This document shows positions 38,706 to 51,000 of a DNA stretch of 64,000 nt, piece by piece. The position numbers were made by a program, and so were the translations under genes. Source of the DNA: Litoditis marina. Its lineage: Eukaryota > Nematoda > Chromadorea > Rhabditida > Rhabditidae. The notes below the pieces were generated by a model. The model was not told the origin of the DNA, did not search any database, and saw only the letters and a list, made by a program, of their open reading frames with translations. Position 1 is the stretch's first letter; each line of letters starts with the position of its first letter. Location: positions 62,001 through 126,000 of the forward strand of contig CAXIWQ010000266.1 of NCBI GenBank assembly GCA_964036275.1. The letters run 5' to 3'.

Positions 38706-41700
38706 ATATAGTCGTATTAGGTTTTTGTAGCTGGGAGCAACAGACTTGATAGCCGTATGAACTTTTCTCTGTAGCTGCAAGCCAACAAGTCGATAACCGC
38801 GATAATTTGTATTTTGTGGCTGTGCGCCACAGAATAGATTGTCGTATTAGGTTTTGTAGCTGGGAGCAACAGATTTGATAGCCGTATGAACTGTTCTCTG
38901 TAGCTGCAAGGCAAAGAGTCGATAACCGCGTCAATTCGTATTTTGTGGCTGTGGGCCACAGAATAGATAGTCGTATCAGGTTTTTGTAGCTGGGAGCAAC
39001 ATACTTGGTAGCCGTATAACCTTTTTCCTGTAGCTGCACGGCAAAGAGTCAACGACCGCGTTAATTTGTCTTTTGTGGCTGTGCGCCACATAATATAAAG
39101 TCGTATTAGGTTTTTGTAGCTGGGAGCAACAGACTTGATGGCCGTATGAACTTTTTTCTGTAGCTGCAAGGCAAAGAAGTAATAACCGCGTTAATTTGTC
39201 TTTTGTGGCTGTGCGCCACAGAATAGATTGTCGTATCAGGTTTTTGTAGCTGGGAGCAACAGACTTGATAGCCGTATGAACTTTTCTCTGTAGCTGCAAG
39301 CCAACAAGTCGATAACCGCGATATTTCGTGTTTTGTGGCTGTGCGCCACAGAATAGATTGTCGTATTAGGTTTTTGTAGCTGGGAGCAACAGATTTGATA
39401 GCCGTATGAAATGTTCTCTGTAACTGCGAGGCAAAGAGTCAATAACCGCGTTAATTCGTCTTTGTGGCTGTGCGCCACAGAATATATAGTCGTATTAGGT
39501 TTTTGTAGCTGGGAGCAACAGACTTGATAGCCGTATGAACTTTTCTCGGTAGCTGCAAGCCAACAAGTCGATAACCGCGATAATTTGTATTTTGTGGCTG
39601 TGCGCCACAGAATAGATGGTCGTATTAGGTTTTTGTAGCTGGGAGCAACAGATTTGATAGCCGTATGAACTTTTTTCTGTAGCTGCAAGGCAAAGAGGTA
39701 ATAACCGCGTTAATTTGTCTTTTGTGGCTGTGCGCCACAGAATAGATTGTCGTATCAGGTTTTTGTAGCTGGGAGCAACAGACTTGATAGCCGTATAAAC
39801 TTTTCTCTGTAGCTGCAAGCCAACAAGTCGATAACCGCGATATTTCGTGTTTTGTGGCTGTGCGCCACAGAATAGATTGTCGTATTATGTTTCTGTAGTT
39901 GGAAGCAACAGACTTGATAGCCGTATGATTTTTTTTGTAGCTGCAAGTCAAAATGTCAATAACCGCGTTAATTCGTCTTTGTGTCTGTGCGCCACAGAAT
40001 AGATTGTCGTATCAGGTTTTTGTAGCTGGGAGCAACAGACTTGATAGCCGTATGAACTTTTCTCTGTAGCTGCAAGCCAACAAGTCGATAACCGCGATAA
40101 TTTGTATTTTGTGGCTGTGCGCCACAGAATAGATTGTCGTATTAGGTTTTTCTAGCTGGGAGCAACATACTTGATAGCCATATAAACTTTTTTCTGTAGC
40201 TGCACGGCAAAGAGTCAATAACCGCGTTAATTTGTCTTTTGTGGCTGTGCGCCACAGAATATAAAGTCGTATTAGGTTTTTGTAGCTGGGAGCAACAGAC
40301 TTGATAGCCGTATAAACTTTTTTTCTGTAGCTGCAAGGCAAAGAGGTAATAACCGCGTTAATTTGTCTTTTGTGGCTGTGCGCCACAGAATATAAAGTCG
40401 TATTAGGTTTTTGTAGCTGGGAGCAACAGATTTGATAGCCGTATGAAATGTTCTCTGTAACTGCAAGGCAAAGAGTCAATAACCGCGTTCATTTGTATTT
40501 TGTGGCTGTGCGCCACAGAATATAAAGTCGTATTATGTTTTTGTAGTTGGAAGCAACAGACTTGATAGCCGTATGATTTTTTTTTGTAGCTGCAAGTCAA
40601 AATGTCAATAACCGCGTTAATTCGTCTTTGTGGCTGTGCGCCACAGAATATATTGTCGTATTAGGTTTTTGTAGCTGGGAGCAACAGATTTGATAGCCGT
40701 ATGAAATGTTCTCTGTAACTGCGAGGCAAAGAGTCAATAACCGCGTTAATTCGTCTTTTGTGGCTGTGCGCCACAGAATATATAGTCGTATTAGGTTTTT
40801 GTAGCTGGGAGCAACAGACTTGATAGCCGTATGAACTTTTCTCTGTAGCTGCAAGCCAACAAGTCGATAACCGCGATAATTTGTATTTTGTGGCTGTGCG
40901 CCACAGAATAGATTGTCGTATTAGGTTTTTGTAGCTGGGAGCAACAGATTTGATAGCCGTATGAACTGTTCTCTGTAGCTGCAAGGCAAAGAGTCGATAA
41001 CCGCGTCAATTCGTATTTTGTGGCTGTGGGCCACAGAATAGATAGTCGTATCAGGTTTTTGTAGCTGGGAGCAACATACTTGGTAGCCGTATAACCTTTT
41101 TCCTGTAGCTGCACGGCAAAGAGTCAACAACCGCGTTAATTTGTCTTTTGTGGCTGTGCGCCACAGAATATAAAGTCGTATTAGGTTTTTGTAGCTGGGA
41201 GCAACAGACTTGATGGCCGTATGAACTTTTTTCTGTAGCTGCAAGGCAAAGAAGTAATAACCGCGTTAATTTGTCTTTTGTGGCTGTGCGCCACAGAATA
41301 GATTGTCGTATCAGGTTTTTGTAGCTGGGAGCAACAGACTTGATAGCCGTATGAACTTTTCTCTGTAGCTGCAAGCCAACAAGTCGATAACCGCGATATT
41401 TCGTGTTTTGTGGCTGTGCGCCACAGAATAGATTGTCGTATTAGGTTTTTGTAGCTGGGAGCAACAGATTTGATAGCCGTATGAACTGTTCTCTGTAGCT
41501 GCAAGGCAAAGAGTCGATAACCGCGTTAATTCGTATTTTGTGGCTGTGCGCCACAGAATAGATAGTCGTATCAGGTTTTTGTAGCTGGGAGCAACATACT
41601 TGATAGCCGTATAACCTTTTTCCTGTAGCTGCACGGCAAAGAGTCAATAACCGCGTTAATTTGTCTTTTGTGGCTGTGCGCCACAGAATATAAAGTCGTA

Positions 41701-42842
41701 TTAGGTTTTTGTAGCTGGGAGCAACAGACTTGATAGCCGTATGAACTTTTTTCTGTAGCTGCAAGGCAAAGAGGTAATAACCGCGTTAATTTGTCTTTTG
41801 TGGCTGTGCGCCACAGAATAGATTGTCGTATCAGGTTTTTGTAGCTGGGAGCAACAGACTTGATAGCCGTATGAACTTTTTTCTGTAGCTGCAAGGCAAA
41901 GAGGTAATAACCGCGTTAATTTGTCTTTTGTGGCTGTGCGCCACAGGATATAAAGTCGTATTAGGTTTTTGTAGCCATGAGCAACAGACTTGATAGCCGT
42001 ATAAACTTTTTTCTGTAGCTGCAAGGCAAAGAGTCGATAACCGCGTTATATCGTATTTTGTGGCTGTGTGCCACAGAATAGATAGTTGTATTGGGTTTTT
42101 CTAGCTGGGAGCAACATACTTGATAGCCATATAAACTTTTTTCTGTAGCTGCACGGCAAAGAGTCAATAACCGCGTTTATTTGTCTTTTGTGGCTGTGCG
42201 CCACAGAATATAAAGTCGTATTAGGTTTTTGTAGCTGGGAGCAACAGACTTGATAGCCGTATAAACTTTTTTTCTGTAGCTGCAAGGCAAAGAGGTAATA
42301 ACCGCGTTAATTTGTCTTTTGTGGCTGTGCGCCACAGAATATAAAGTCGTATTAGGTTTTTGTAGCTGGGAGCAACAGATTTGATAGCCGTATGAAATGT
42401 TCTCTGTAACTGCACGGCAAAGAGTCAATAACCGCGTTAATTTGTATTTTGTGGCTGTGCGCCACAGAATATAAAGTCGTATTATGTTTTTGTAGTTGGA
42501 AGCAACAGACTTGATAGCCGTATGATTTTTATTCTGTAGCTGCAAGTCAAAATGTCAATAACCGCGTTAATTCGTCTTTGTGGCTGTGCGCCACAGAATA
42601 GATTGTCGTATCAGGTTTTTGTAGCTGGGAGCAACAGACTTGATAGCCGTATGAACTTTTTTCTGTAGCTGCAAGGCAAAGAGGTAATAACCGCGTTAAT
42701 TTGTCTTTTGTGGCTGTGCGCCACAGGATATAAAGTCGTATTAGGTTTTTGTAGCCATGAGCAACAGACTTGATAGCCGTATAAACTTTTTTCTGTAGCT
42801 GCAAGGCAAAGAGTCGATAACCGCGTTATATCGTATTTTGTG
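38706..42842. repeat. Tandem satellite array, right block
   Basis: The same 130-bp monomer resumes after the insertion. The stretch from about 39365 to 40781 is collinear with the last 1.4 kb of the left block (offset 8174 bp), and the stretch from about 40661 to 41600 is collinear with 17966-18900 (offset 22695 bp). The array ends abruptly inside a monomer at 42842, where it meets the inverted tRNA-synthetase fragment. Confidence 0.97.
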
Positions 42843-43602
42843 TTTGAGGCCAACAACACCTACACACGACGAAGTGATAGGAGAGGAAATCAAAACCTTG
42901 TATGTTAATTAAACCGATTATTTATCGCAGAAATGAATTCTCACCAGCGGATCAACGACATCTTTGTAGTTTTGTCCGGCTTCGAAGTTGGAGAGTGGCG
43001 TAGAACAGGCAGTTTGAGTAGGGCATCACCTGAGAAGTGGGTGAATGGTCCATCAATAAGTACACCGACAACTGTTTACAATAATCAAACTGCTGAGGTG
43101 ACACGATACTCTTTCAATCTCGGACCCTCTCTTTCAATACAAGTAGGAACGATCAAGCACAAAATTCCGGTTATTGATGTACTGCTAGTTTACTAATTGT
43201 GTATGTGAAAGGAGTTTGCAAAATTGCCGAAACGAGCTAATTTCTCAAAAAGATCAGGCGCAGAGCAGAAAATAAACTAATTGTCTTGACGGAGTAAGTC
43301 AATAACTAATTTCTATGACATCTTCATTCAAGCACAAGCGAGGCACTACCTTTTCCCTCGCTATACTATACCATCATGCAGCAGAATGTGAAGGAAGGTT
43401 TATTACTGTTTCCGAGAACCTCTTGGTTTAGTAGTGTGCATACGATGTTCCCACCTTGACTCCTCGGTAGACGAGGCCCTTCTTGATGAGTTCACTGAAC
43501 ACCCACCAAACACTCTCCATGAACCAGGGATAGAGCGTCTTGTAGTCATTCCGGAAGTCGATCCAACGACCCATTCGCGATACACATTCCTCCCATTCCT
43601 GG
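42843..43602 (-). repeat. Left arm of a 760-bp inverted duplication
   Basis: This segment is the reverse complement of 45339-46099. I found only three differences, all changes in homopolymer length (GG/GGG in an intron, TTT/TT and CC/CCC in an exon). The arm begins exactly at the satellite end and stops four bases beyond the exon boundary near 43602. Confidence 0.93.
42945..43598 (-). pseudogene. Inverted copy of two isoleucyl-tRNA synthetase exons
   Basis: On the minus strand, 43598-43455 repeats the exon encoding the segment from [12 protein letters not shown] to YRGVK, and about 43029-42945 repeats the exon starting [12 protein letters not shown]. The second exon carries a one-base gain and a one-base loss relative to the plus-strand copy, so it is frameshifted internally. 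With satellite on one side and unrelated spacer on the other, this copy cannot make a synthetase. It is a by-product of the inverted duplication or of an assembly error. Confidence 0.9.
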
Positions 43603-44006
43603 ACGATTTTTTTTGCAGTCTGACGATTTTTTTTGCAAGTTATCGATTAAAACGTGAAGATGTCATGATTGTCTCTTGGGAACCACGAATGATTACCCCC
43701 ACGGTGTTTTTGCTCCACATTGCTCCAATTGACGCTGTCGTTCTAGAGCGCCCCGTATTTGAATTTTCGCGCCCGCGAATCTAACGCCTACGCGGCTCAG
43801 ACGCGAGCGGTTCACTAAGAAATAGTGTGGACTAGCGAGAGAGTGGCGAGAAATTTTGACCGCGAAGTTCAAATTTTTCTGAACTCCATAGTAATATTTC
43901 ATGTGTCGCGGTCGCGCGCCACAAGCCGCAAATCGTTGCTCAAAGCTTAACCAAAACAGAACACCGTGTCCCAGAAAGGGGGTTACTACAATATCTATAT
44001 AATATC

Positions 44007-44236
44007 AGGTAATTGTAATTGCATGTTTATTGAATTGATAAGTCAAAAAACGAAAACTTTTCTTCTGGCGCTCGGATTAGGCGCCAAATGGCGCCAAAAC
44101 CAGAATACGCGACATTGTTAATGAATTTGTTTGAAAATGGGCACAGGTAATGTTGATTGCATGGTTATTACGTTGATGAGCCGAAAAAAGGACACACCTT
44201 CTGGCGCTCGGACTAGGCGCCAAATGGCGCCAAACC
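44007..44236. repeat. Two direct repeats of about 93 bp
   Basis: Segments 44007-44100 and 44144-44236 share the order CAGGTAAT, TTGCATG, TTATT, then CTGGCGCTCGGA and the palindromic stretch AGGCGCCAAATGGCGCC. They differ by substitutions and small indels, so this is an older tandem duplication. Function unknown. Confidence 0.7.
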
Positions 44237-44331
44237 AAAAAAAAAGTTTTTTGTATGATGAATTTACAAGATCCATTCTGTGAATAAGCGACACGGAAAG
44301 TTGTAGGAAAACAACTAGCAAAAAGAGCACA

Positions 44332-44703
44332 ATTAATGAAAAGTGGGGGAACCAACAAGTGTGTGAGTTGTGTTTGGTTTCACCCCTATATCAGCAAAAA
44401 GTGAACGATACGAATTGTTGTGATACTGTGGCAGAAGTGTTCTGCAAAACTAGAACAATATCAATTTTGCACAATGGTTCACAACGCACGCATTATATCG
44501 AAGTACAAGTAAAAAACCTCATCGGCTCTTGTTGAAATCTTATGCGGGCTTTGTGAACCATTGTGCAACATAGATATTGTTCTATTTTTGCAGAACACTT
44601 CTGCCACAGTATCACAACAGTTCGTATCGTTCACTTTTTGCTGATATAGGGGTGAAACCAAACACAACTCACACACTTGTTGGTTCCCCCACTTTTCATT
44701 AAT
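44332..44703. mobile_element. Foldback (MITE-like) element, 152-bp arms
   Basis: The segment starting ATTAATGAAAAGTGGGGG at 44332 reappears as its reverse complement ending at 44703, giving two arms of about 152 bp (44332-44483 and 44552-44703) around a 68-bp centre. The arms differ at only a few bases. There is no coding capacity. This is a typical non-autonomous foldback or MITE structure; target-site duplication is unclear because the ends are AT-rich. Confidence 0.8.
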
Positions 44704-44768
44704 AATGTTATTAATTTAGTATTTGTAATTAATATCTATATGACCAGTTTTTCCATTGCTTATTTCAG

Positions 44769-44870
44769 GTGGAAGATTTTCTGGAGACGGACACGCGGAG
44801 TATTGTGGACCAGGACTGTACTCATCTGTGGAATGAGAAGCATCGGCGACTGACGCGCGTCATTGCTCAG
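44769..44870 (+). CDS. Exon-like segment, unidentified (34 codons)
   Basis: A 102-nt open stretch is bounded by a good acceptor (TTATTTCAG) and donor (CAG then GTACAG), phase 0 on both sides. It encodes a polar segment starting VEDFLETDTRS and ending HRRLTRVIAQ. The other two frames contain stops. It does not match the part of isoleucyl-tRNA synthetase expected before the next exon, and I do not recognise it. It may belong to another gene brought here by rearrangement. Confidence 0.4.
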
Positions 44871-44894
44871 GTACAGACAATTCACTAATTTTCG

Positions 44895-44966
44895 TTGTAG
44901 TTTGATCTGAACACACGTTCCTATTTACGAATTTCGAGCAAAAAGCAACGGCATCAACTACAAACA
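44895..44966. mobile_element. Short inverted-repeat element, GTAGTTTGATC family
   Basis: TTGTAGTTTGATC at the left end and ATCAACTACAAAC at the right end form terminal inverted repeats around about 45 bp. Several related copies occur further right in the window. This one ends about 37 bp before the first recognisable tRNA-synthetase codon. Confidence 0.6.
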
Positions 44967-45003
44967 TAGTAGGACAACACACATTATAACACACATTTAC
45001 GCA

Positions 45004-48000
45004 ATGGGCATTGACAAGTACAATGCAGAGTGTCGTAATATTGTAATGAGACACTCTCAGGTACGAGTTTATGTTTCTATCTTGTTTCTATCTATAATGT
45101 CAGTGAAATGTGAAAACAACAACAACAACACCCCATTATCAATTTTAAAGCACTGTTTTCAATATGATGCTCGGTTCATCTGTTTCACCTCCATGGTTGT
45201 AGGAAGCACATTTGCGGAAAGAGAAAGACGGAGGAACATTTGTTTACTTTGTGGAAAGAAAATGGTATTGAGTAAGATATAACAGAATACATTATTGAAT
45301 AAAAATAAGAAGTTTTTGGTGGCTTTATTCTTCGCTCTCCAGGAATGGGAGGAATGTGTATCGCGAATGGGTCGTTGGATCGACTTCCGGAATGACTACA
45401 AGACGCTCTATCCCTGGTTCATGGAGAGTGTTTGGTGGGTGTTCAGTGAACTCATCAAGAAGGGCCTCGTCTACCGAGGAGTCAAGGTGGGAACATCGTA
45501 TGCACACTACTAAACCAAGAGGTTCTCGGAAACAGTAATAAACCTTCCTTCACATTCTGCTGCATGATGGTATAGTATAGCGAGGGAAAAGGTAGTGCCT
45601 CGCTTGTGCTTGAATGAAGATGTCATAGAAATTAGTTATTGACTTACTCCGTCAAGACAATTAGTTTATTTTCTGCTCTGCGCCTGATCTTTTTGAGAAA
45701 TTAGCTCGTTTCGGGCAATTTTGCAAACTCCTTTCACATACACAATTAGTAAACTAGCAGTACATCAATAACCGGAATTTTGTGCTTGATCGTTCCTACT
45801 TGTATTGAAAGAGAGGGTCCGAGATTGAAAGAGTATCGTGTCACCTCAGCAGTTTGATTATTGTAAACAGTTGTCGGTGTACTTATTGATGGACCATTCA
45901 CCCACTTCTCAGGTGATGCCCTACTCAACTGCCTGTTCTACGCCACTCTCCAACTTCGAAGCCGGACAAAACTACAAAGATGTCGTTGATCCCGCTGGTG
46001 AGAATTCATTTCTGCGATAAATAATCGGTTTAATTAACATACAAGGTTTTGATTTCCTCTCCTATCACTTCGTCGTGTGTAGGTGTTGTTGGCCTCAAAA
46101 GGTGGATTTTTGATCGAAAAAAAAACGATAAAGTAGATCCTCATGAGCTCAAATATAGTATTGAATTTCGGTTTTCTAGCGAAAAACTGGTTTCGCATCA
46201 ACACGTGGCCGGTATTTGATTTCTCACAACGGTTTCTCCAGTTTTCATCGGTTTTCGAATGAAGGATAATGAGAATCGTCTGCTGGTCGCTTGGACGACT
46301 ACCCCGTGGACTCTTCCCAGTAATCTGGCCCTTTGTGTCCATCCCGATCTCGGATATGTGGTTGCCAAAGGCATGTTTATCACATACTATTGAGTGTTCT
46401 CATGTGAAGGGAAAAAAACTCTTCTAAGAAGACGTCGTTCCGTGATCTGATGTGTTGCATTGATACAGCCATTTTCGCAGCCTATTCATTTAGCCATACC
46501 TTCGTTGTTCTTGTTTGAACTATGACACCCTTTTTTCGCACAATTTTTTTCTCGTGGAAGTCACTGACCGATAAAATTAAAGGACATTTTCGGTCAAAGT
46601 TTATGTATTTGGTATTAAGCCTGTTACTCCTCAAAAAACATCATCAATGTTTTAGATAAAGTGACTGGAATAGAATACGTTGTTATGGAGGAGCGTCTGT
46701 TCGAGTTGAAAAATGACAATCTGGAGGTTATCGAGAAGGTTAGTTTGTCATAACAAGTTGTAAAACGTATCAGGAATTGAAAACATTTGAAACAAGAGAA
46801 CGTTTGATGGTTATTCATATTATGAACGAACTTTTCGCAAATCACTCTCTTTATACGGCTCCAGCTTAACATAGACCCCTCAAGACATTGACCAAGCCAT
46901 GTTGCACCCCGCCCCGCGTATTGCGTAGTAGGTGGTGTTAAGAGTTATGATTCAAGAAAGACATACTAGTTTTGTTTCTTATTTGCTAGATGTCGGGTAA
47001 ATCACTGGAAGGCAAGTCGTACAAGCCTCTGTTCCCATATTTCGAGTACATGAAGGAGGAAAGAAACGCGTTCCGAGTGCTGTGCAATACTTTTGTCACC
47101 ACCGACCAGGGAACGGGAGTCGTACATCAGGCACCCTATTTCGGAGAGGTACATTTACGTTCTTTCTCATCAAATGCTGATTTTTTGAGTCATTTCACTC
47201 AAACAGAATGAAGACAAAAGCCATCCGGCTGAGAAATCAACACATTGGCACTATGCTCTCGTGTGTGTTCTGGGATTGTTTTAGTAATTCTCTGTAGATT
47301 ATTTTTATTTCTGAACGCCTACGGGCGTTTTTTGGTTGTGTTTATATCAAATGGATATGGGAAATGATAGGTGTTGCTGTTTTCCAGATTGATTACACCG
47401 TATGTCTAGAGAATGAAGTTGTTACCAAGGACATGAAGGTGGTCTGCCCTGTGGATGAAAGCGGAAAGTAGGCTATCTGTTACCTATCATCTATTATCTT
47501 CTCAATTCTAGTCTATCCTAGTCTGTAGTGTCTTTCCTGAACCCAATTCCTAATTGTATTGTTGTAGATTCACTGCCGAAGTTGCTGAATTTGCTGGCGT
47601 CTACGTGAAAGATGCAGACAAGCTGATCATGAAAAAGCTGAAGGAATCTGGAAATCTCGTCAAGCAAGGAGAGGTACGTCAAACCTGTCTGTATTGTGTT
47701 TTTGTATCAATACATTTACGTCGGTTTTGTTTCGGAAGAGGCATTGTATCATCCAACGAATATGTGATCGTCCTACTTTGGTAGCCCTGGCTATTGCGAT
47801 TTTATTAAAACAAACGGCCTTTCCTATGCTCAATAGTTGACGGAAGCGGAAACATGATTACTGGTTATTCTGAGGCAAAATAATTGAAATGGACGAGTTT
47901 CAACATAAACGGGGTTTCTTCGAAATTCCAGTCGAACTTTGTTGGTGTACGTATGAAATTAAGGCAGGTTACTTTTTGCGCGCGCGTATTACGCGGGCGT

Positions 48001-51000
48001 AATACGCCAACAAGCATGTAAAAACGTCCTGATTTATTACGCGGGGCGTAATACGCGTTGCATTACGCCGAGTTCACCCAACCCGTTAATAAACTTGATT
48101 ATTCTGATTTAAGTCAGAAATAAACAACGTTCGATTCCTAATTGATTTCCATTGCTTCAGCTTATTGAAAATGCAAAACTTACCAAGTTTTTCCAAATTT
48201 CAATGAACACATTGTTTTGAGTATCGGAAAGTAAAATTCACGAAAACAATATAAAATAATGTATATTTTGAGTTAACTCATGAAAAACGTCAGCGTTTTT
48301 CGAAAAACGTTATAAGCTTCAAACGTAAAACGCGTCTCAAATCAAGTACGCGGCGTACTCGATTTTCGCGTATTACGCCGAAAAAAGTATGGACGATATT
48401 TTTGAAGTACGCTACGCCAAAATTTCGCGTAATACGCCGACGTAAGTCGATAATCATGATTTGTACACGAAGTACGCGGGCGTAATACGCCGACGTAAAA
48501 AGTATGGACCCTGCCTAACTTTTTCAACAAAATTTGCCTGTTTGTAGGTGAAACATTCGTATCCGTTCTGTTGGCGATCGGACACTCCTCTGCTGTACAA
48601 GGCAGTTCCGTCCTGGTTCATTCGAGTCGAGATTCTGAGGGAACGACTGTTGGCGACGAACGAACAGACATACTGGTCAGACTCTATTGCTTGTTGCCTT
48701 GCTAAGGAGATGGAATTAGTACTTTATTATTCAGAAGTATTAGCACCTTCCGTAAAGTACTGCAGTTGTCAGAACATCAGAGGTGGATTTGTGTATCTAC
48801 TCCTATAGTTGCGTTGCTTGGTGTGTCTGTGTGGACTAGGGTTGTTAATCGAGTTCAAAATTTCGAGTTTTCGTGTTTTGGGAAATTTCGAGTTTTCGAG
48901 TTTTGGGACATTTCGAGTTTTGGGAAATTTCGAGTTTTTGAGTTTCGAGTTCTACTCGACTCGAAAATTTTCGAGTTTTCTCGAGTCGAGTCGAGTTTCG
49001 AGCGCTTTTGGACCTAAAAAGTCCATTTTTCGAGTTCAAAGTTTGGATTTTCGAGTTTTCGAGTTTGGCGAAAAATCGAGTTTTTTAGTTTTCGAGTTTT
49101 TAGAAATTTTGAGTTTTCGAGTTTCGAGTTTGACTCGACTCGAAAATTTTCGAGTTTTTTCGAGTCGAGCCGAGTTTCGAGTCCGACTTTAACAACCCTA
49201 GTGTGGACGAAGCAAAGCTTTTTGGTCGAGAAATAGGGATTTGGTGCACTTTGTAGTTGTAGAAGAAAAAAGACGCGGAGGGACGTGTAAGTTGCTGCTT
49301 TTCATTTTCAAACCTACTGAAATGGGCTGTTGCTGGAATTTGAATTTGGTACTGAAACTTTTCCGCTCCATGTTAGGGAGAAGTCTCGCGCCCTTTGTTG
49401 AGAACCTATCGCGCTCTATGTTGAGAAGAAGTCTAGCGCTCTATGTTGAGAAAAATTGTCGCGCTCTATATTAAAGAATCCTCTCGCGCTCTATGTTAAG
49501 GAAAAATCTAGCGCCCTATGTTAAGGATAACTACCGCGCCTTATGTTGAGAACCTATCGCGCTCTATGTTGAAAAGAGGTCTAGCGCTCTATGTTAAGAA
49601 AAACTTCCGCGCCCTATGTTAAGAACCTATCGCGCTCTATGTTGAGAAGAATTGTCTTGCTCTATATTAGAGAATCCTCTCGCGCTCTATGTTAAGGAGA
49701 AATCTAGCGCCCCATGTTAAGGAAAAATTTCGGCGCCCTATGTTGTGGAGAACTGTCGCGCTCTGTGTTGAAAAAAATTTCGCGCTCACCATGAAACAAT
49801 GAATATGAGAATAAAAAAGTTAGAGGAAGGAAGGGAAAGGGAGGGAGAGAGATAGCTGGAAGTTGTCGCCAGCCTAGACTCATCAAGGGAGGGAAAGCCG
49901 GCTTTAGCCGGCGGCACCTTCCTTGTAGAGTTATAAGTGGACAACGCAGCCAAGAGCCCTATTCACCAGTATTGAAAATTATCCGCACAGGACGATTTTT
50001 CTTCATCGCTTTTAGGTTTTAGGAATAGGAATGCATTGGCGTGGTAGAAATATGGAGCACGCGAGAAGGTTTTCGTAATGGGTGGTCTGTTCTCTTGTGA
50101 CAATCTCAAAGTTCAAGAAGATAACTGATTAATTCTATTTCTTTCAGGGTGCCGCAGTTTGTAAAAGAGAAGCGGTTCGCGAATTGGCTGCGGGACGCGC
50201 GCGACTGGGCAGTGTCGCTCAATCGATTCTGGGGTACGCCCATCAATCTGTGGGTCAGTTACGACATGGAAGAAGTTGTCTGTCCGGGGAGTATCGCCGA
50301 ACTCGAAAAGTTGACTGGACAGAAGATAACCGATCTGCACAGGGAGAGGTGGGTCATCCTTATTAGGTTGAGAAGTGAATAGTTTGTCCAAAAGGGTAAA
50401 ATCGTGAAATAGATAGGTATTTGATTTATAGGGGATGAATGCATGTTTGAAGGATAAGCGGTCTGTTAGCTAGATTTTTTTCTCGTTCCCAGAAGAGTGC
50501 TTGTGTTTTTTGAGCTCATCAAATTTTTGAGCTCATTTTTGAGCTCATCCTTTTTCATTCACTTGGATGGCTGGTCTGAGAAGGTCTTGAGTCTTGTTGA
50601 GAGAAAACAGCTTCTATTTTGTTATTTGCTTTCAGAATCTGATCTGCAACGGTTTGGTGCTGGCACAGGATGGAAATAAGATGTCGAAGAGAAAGAAGAA
50701 TTACCCTGACCCAATGGAGGTTGTCAAGAAGTACGGGGCCGATGCCCTCAGGCTGTACCTCATTGACTCGCCCGTCGTCAGGGGAGAGAACCTCAGATTC
50801 AGGTTTGGTCTTGTTGGTGTATCTGATAAAATTTAGGGAAACTTTTTAAAGATAAACGGTGGAAAATGACAATTTTGGTGACTTGTCGCTAGCGGCTCAA
50901 GAAATAGAAGTGTGGCGAGAAGCCGAGACCGAGAAGTTTCACAATCATATGACCTGTTCCTATAAACCTTACGAATACAATGATGTGATCGTGATCTGGA

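Larger units (their letters stand above)
43603..45003. other. Spacer between the inverted arms (first part)
   Basis: This is non-coding sequence containing a GC-rich stretch (43730-43960), two diverged direct repeats (44007-44236), a perfect-looking foldback element (44332-44703), one exon-like segment (44769-44870) and a short inverted-repeat element (44895-44966). In an intact isoleucyl-tRNA synthetase gene, the exon with the HIGH motif should lie upstream of 45004; it is not here. Confidence 0.6.

Noticed and set aside
43434..43784. 116-codon plus-strand frame in the left arm
   Set aside because: It is antisense to the duplicated synthetase exon and runs into the spacer; no independent coding evidence.
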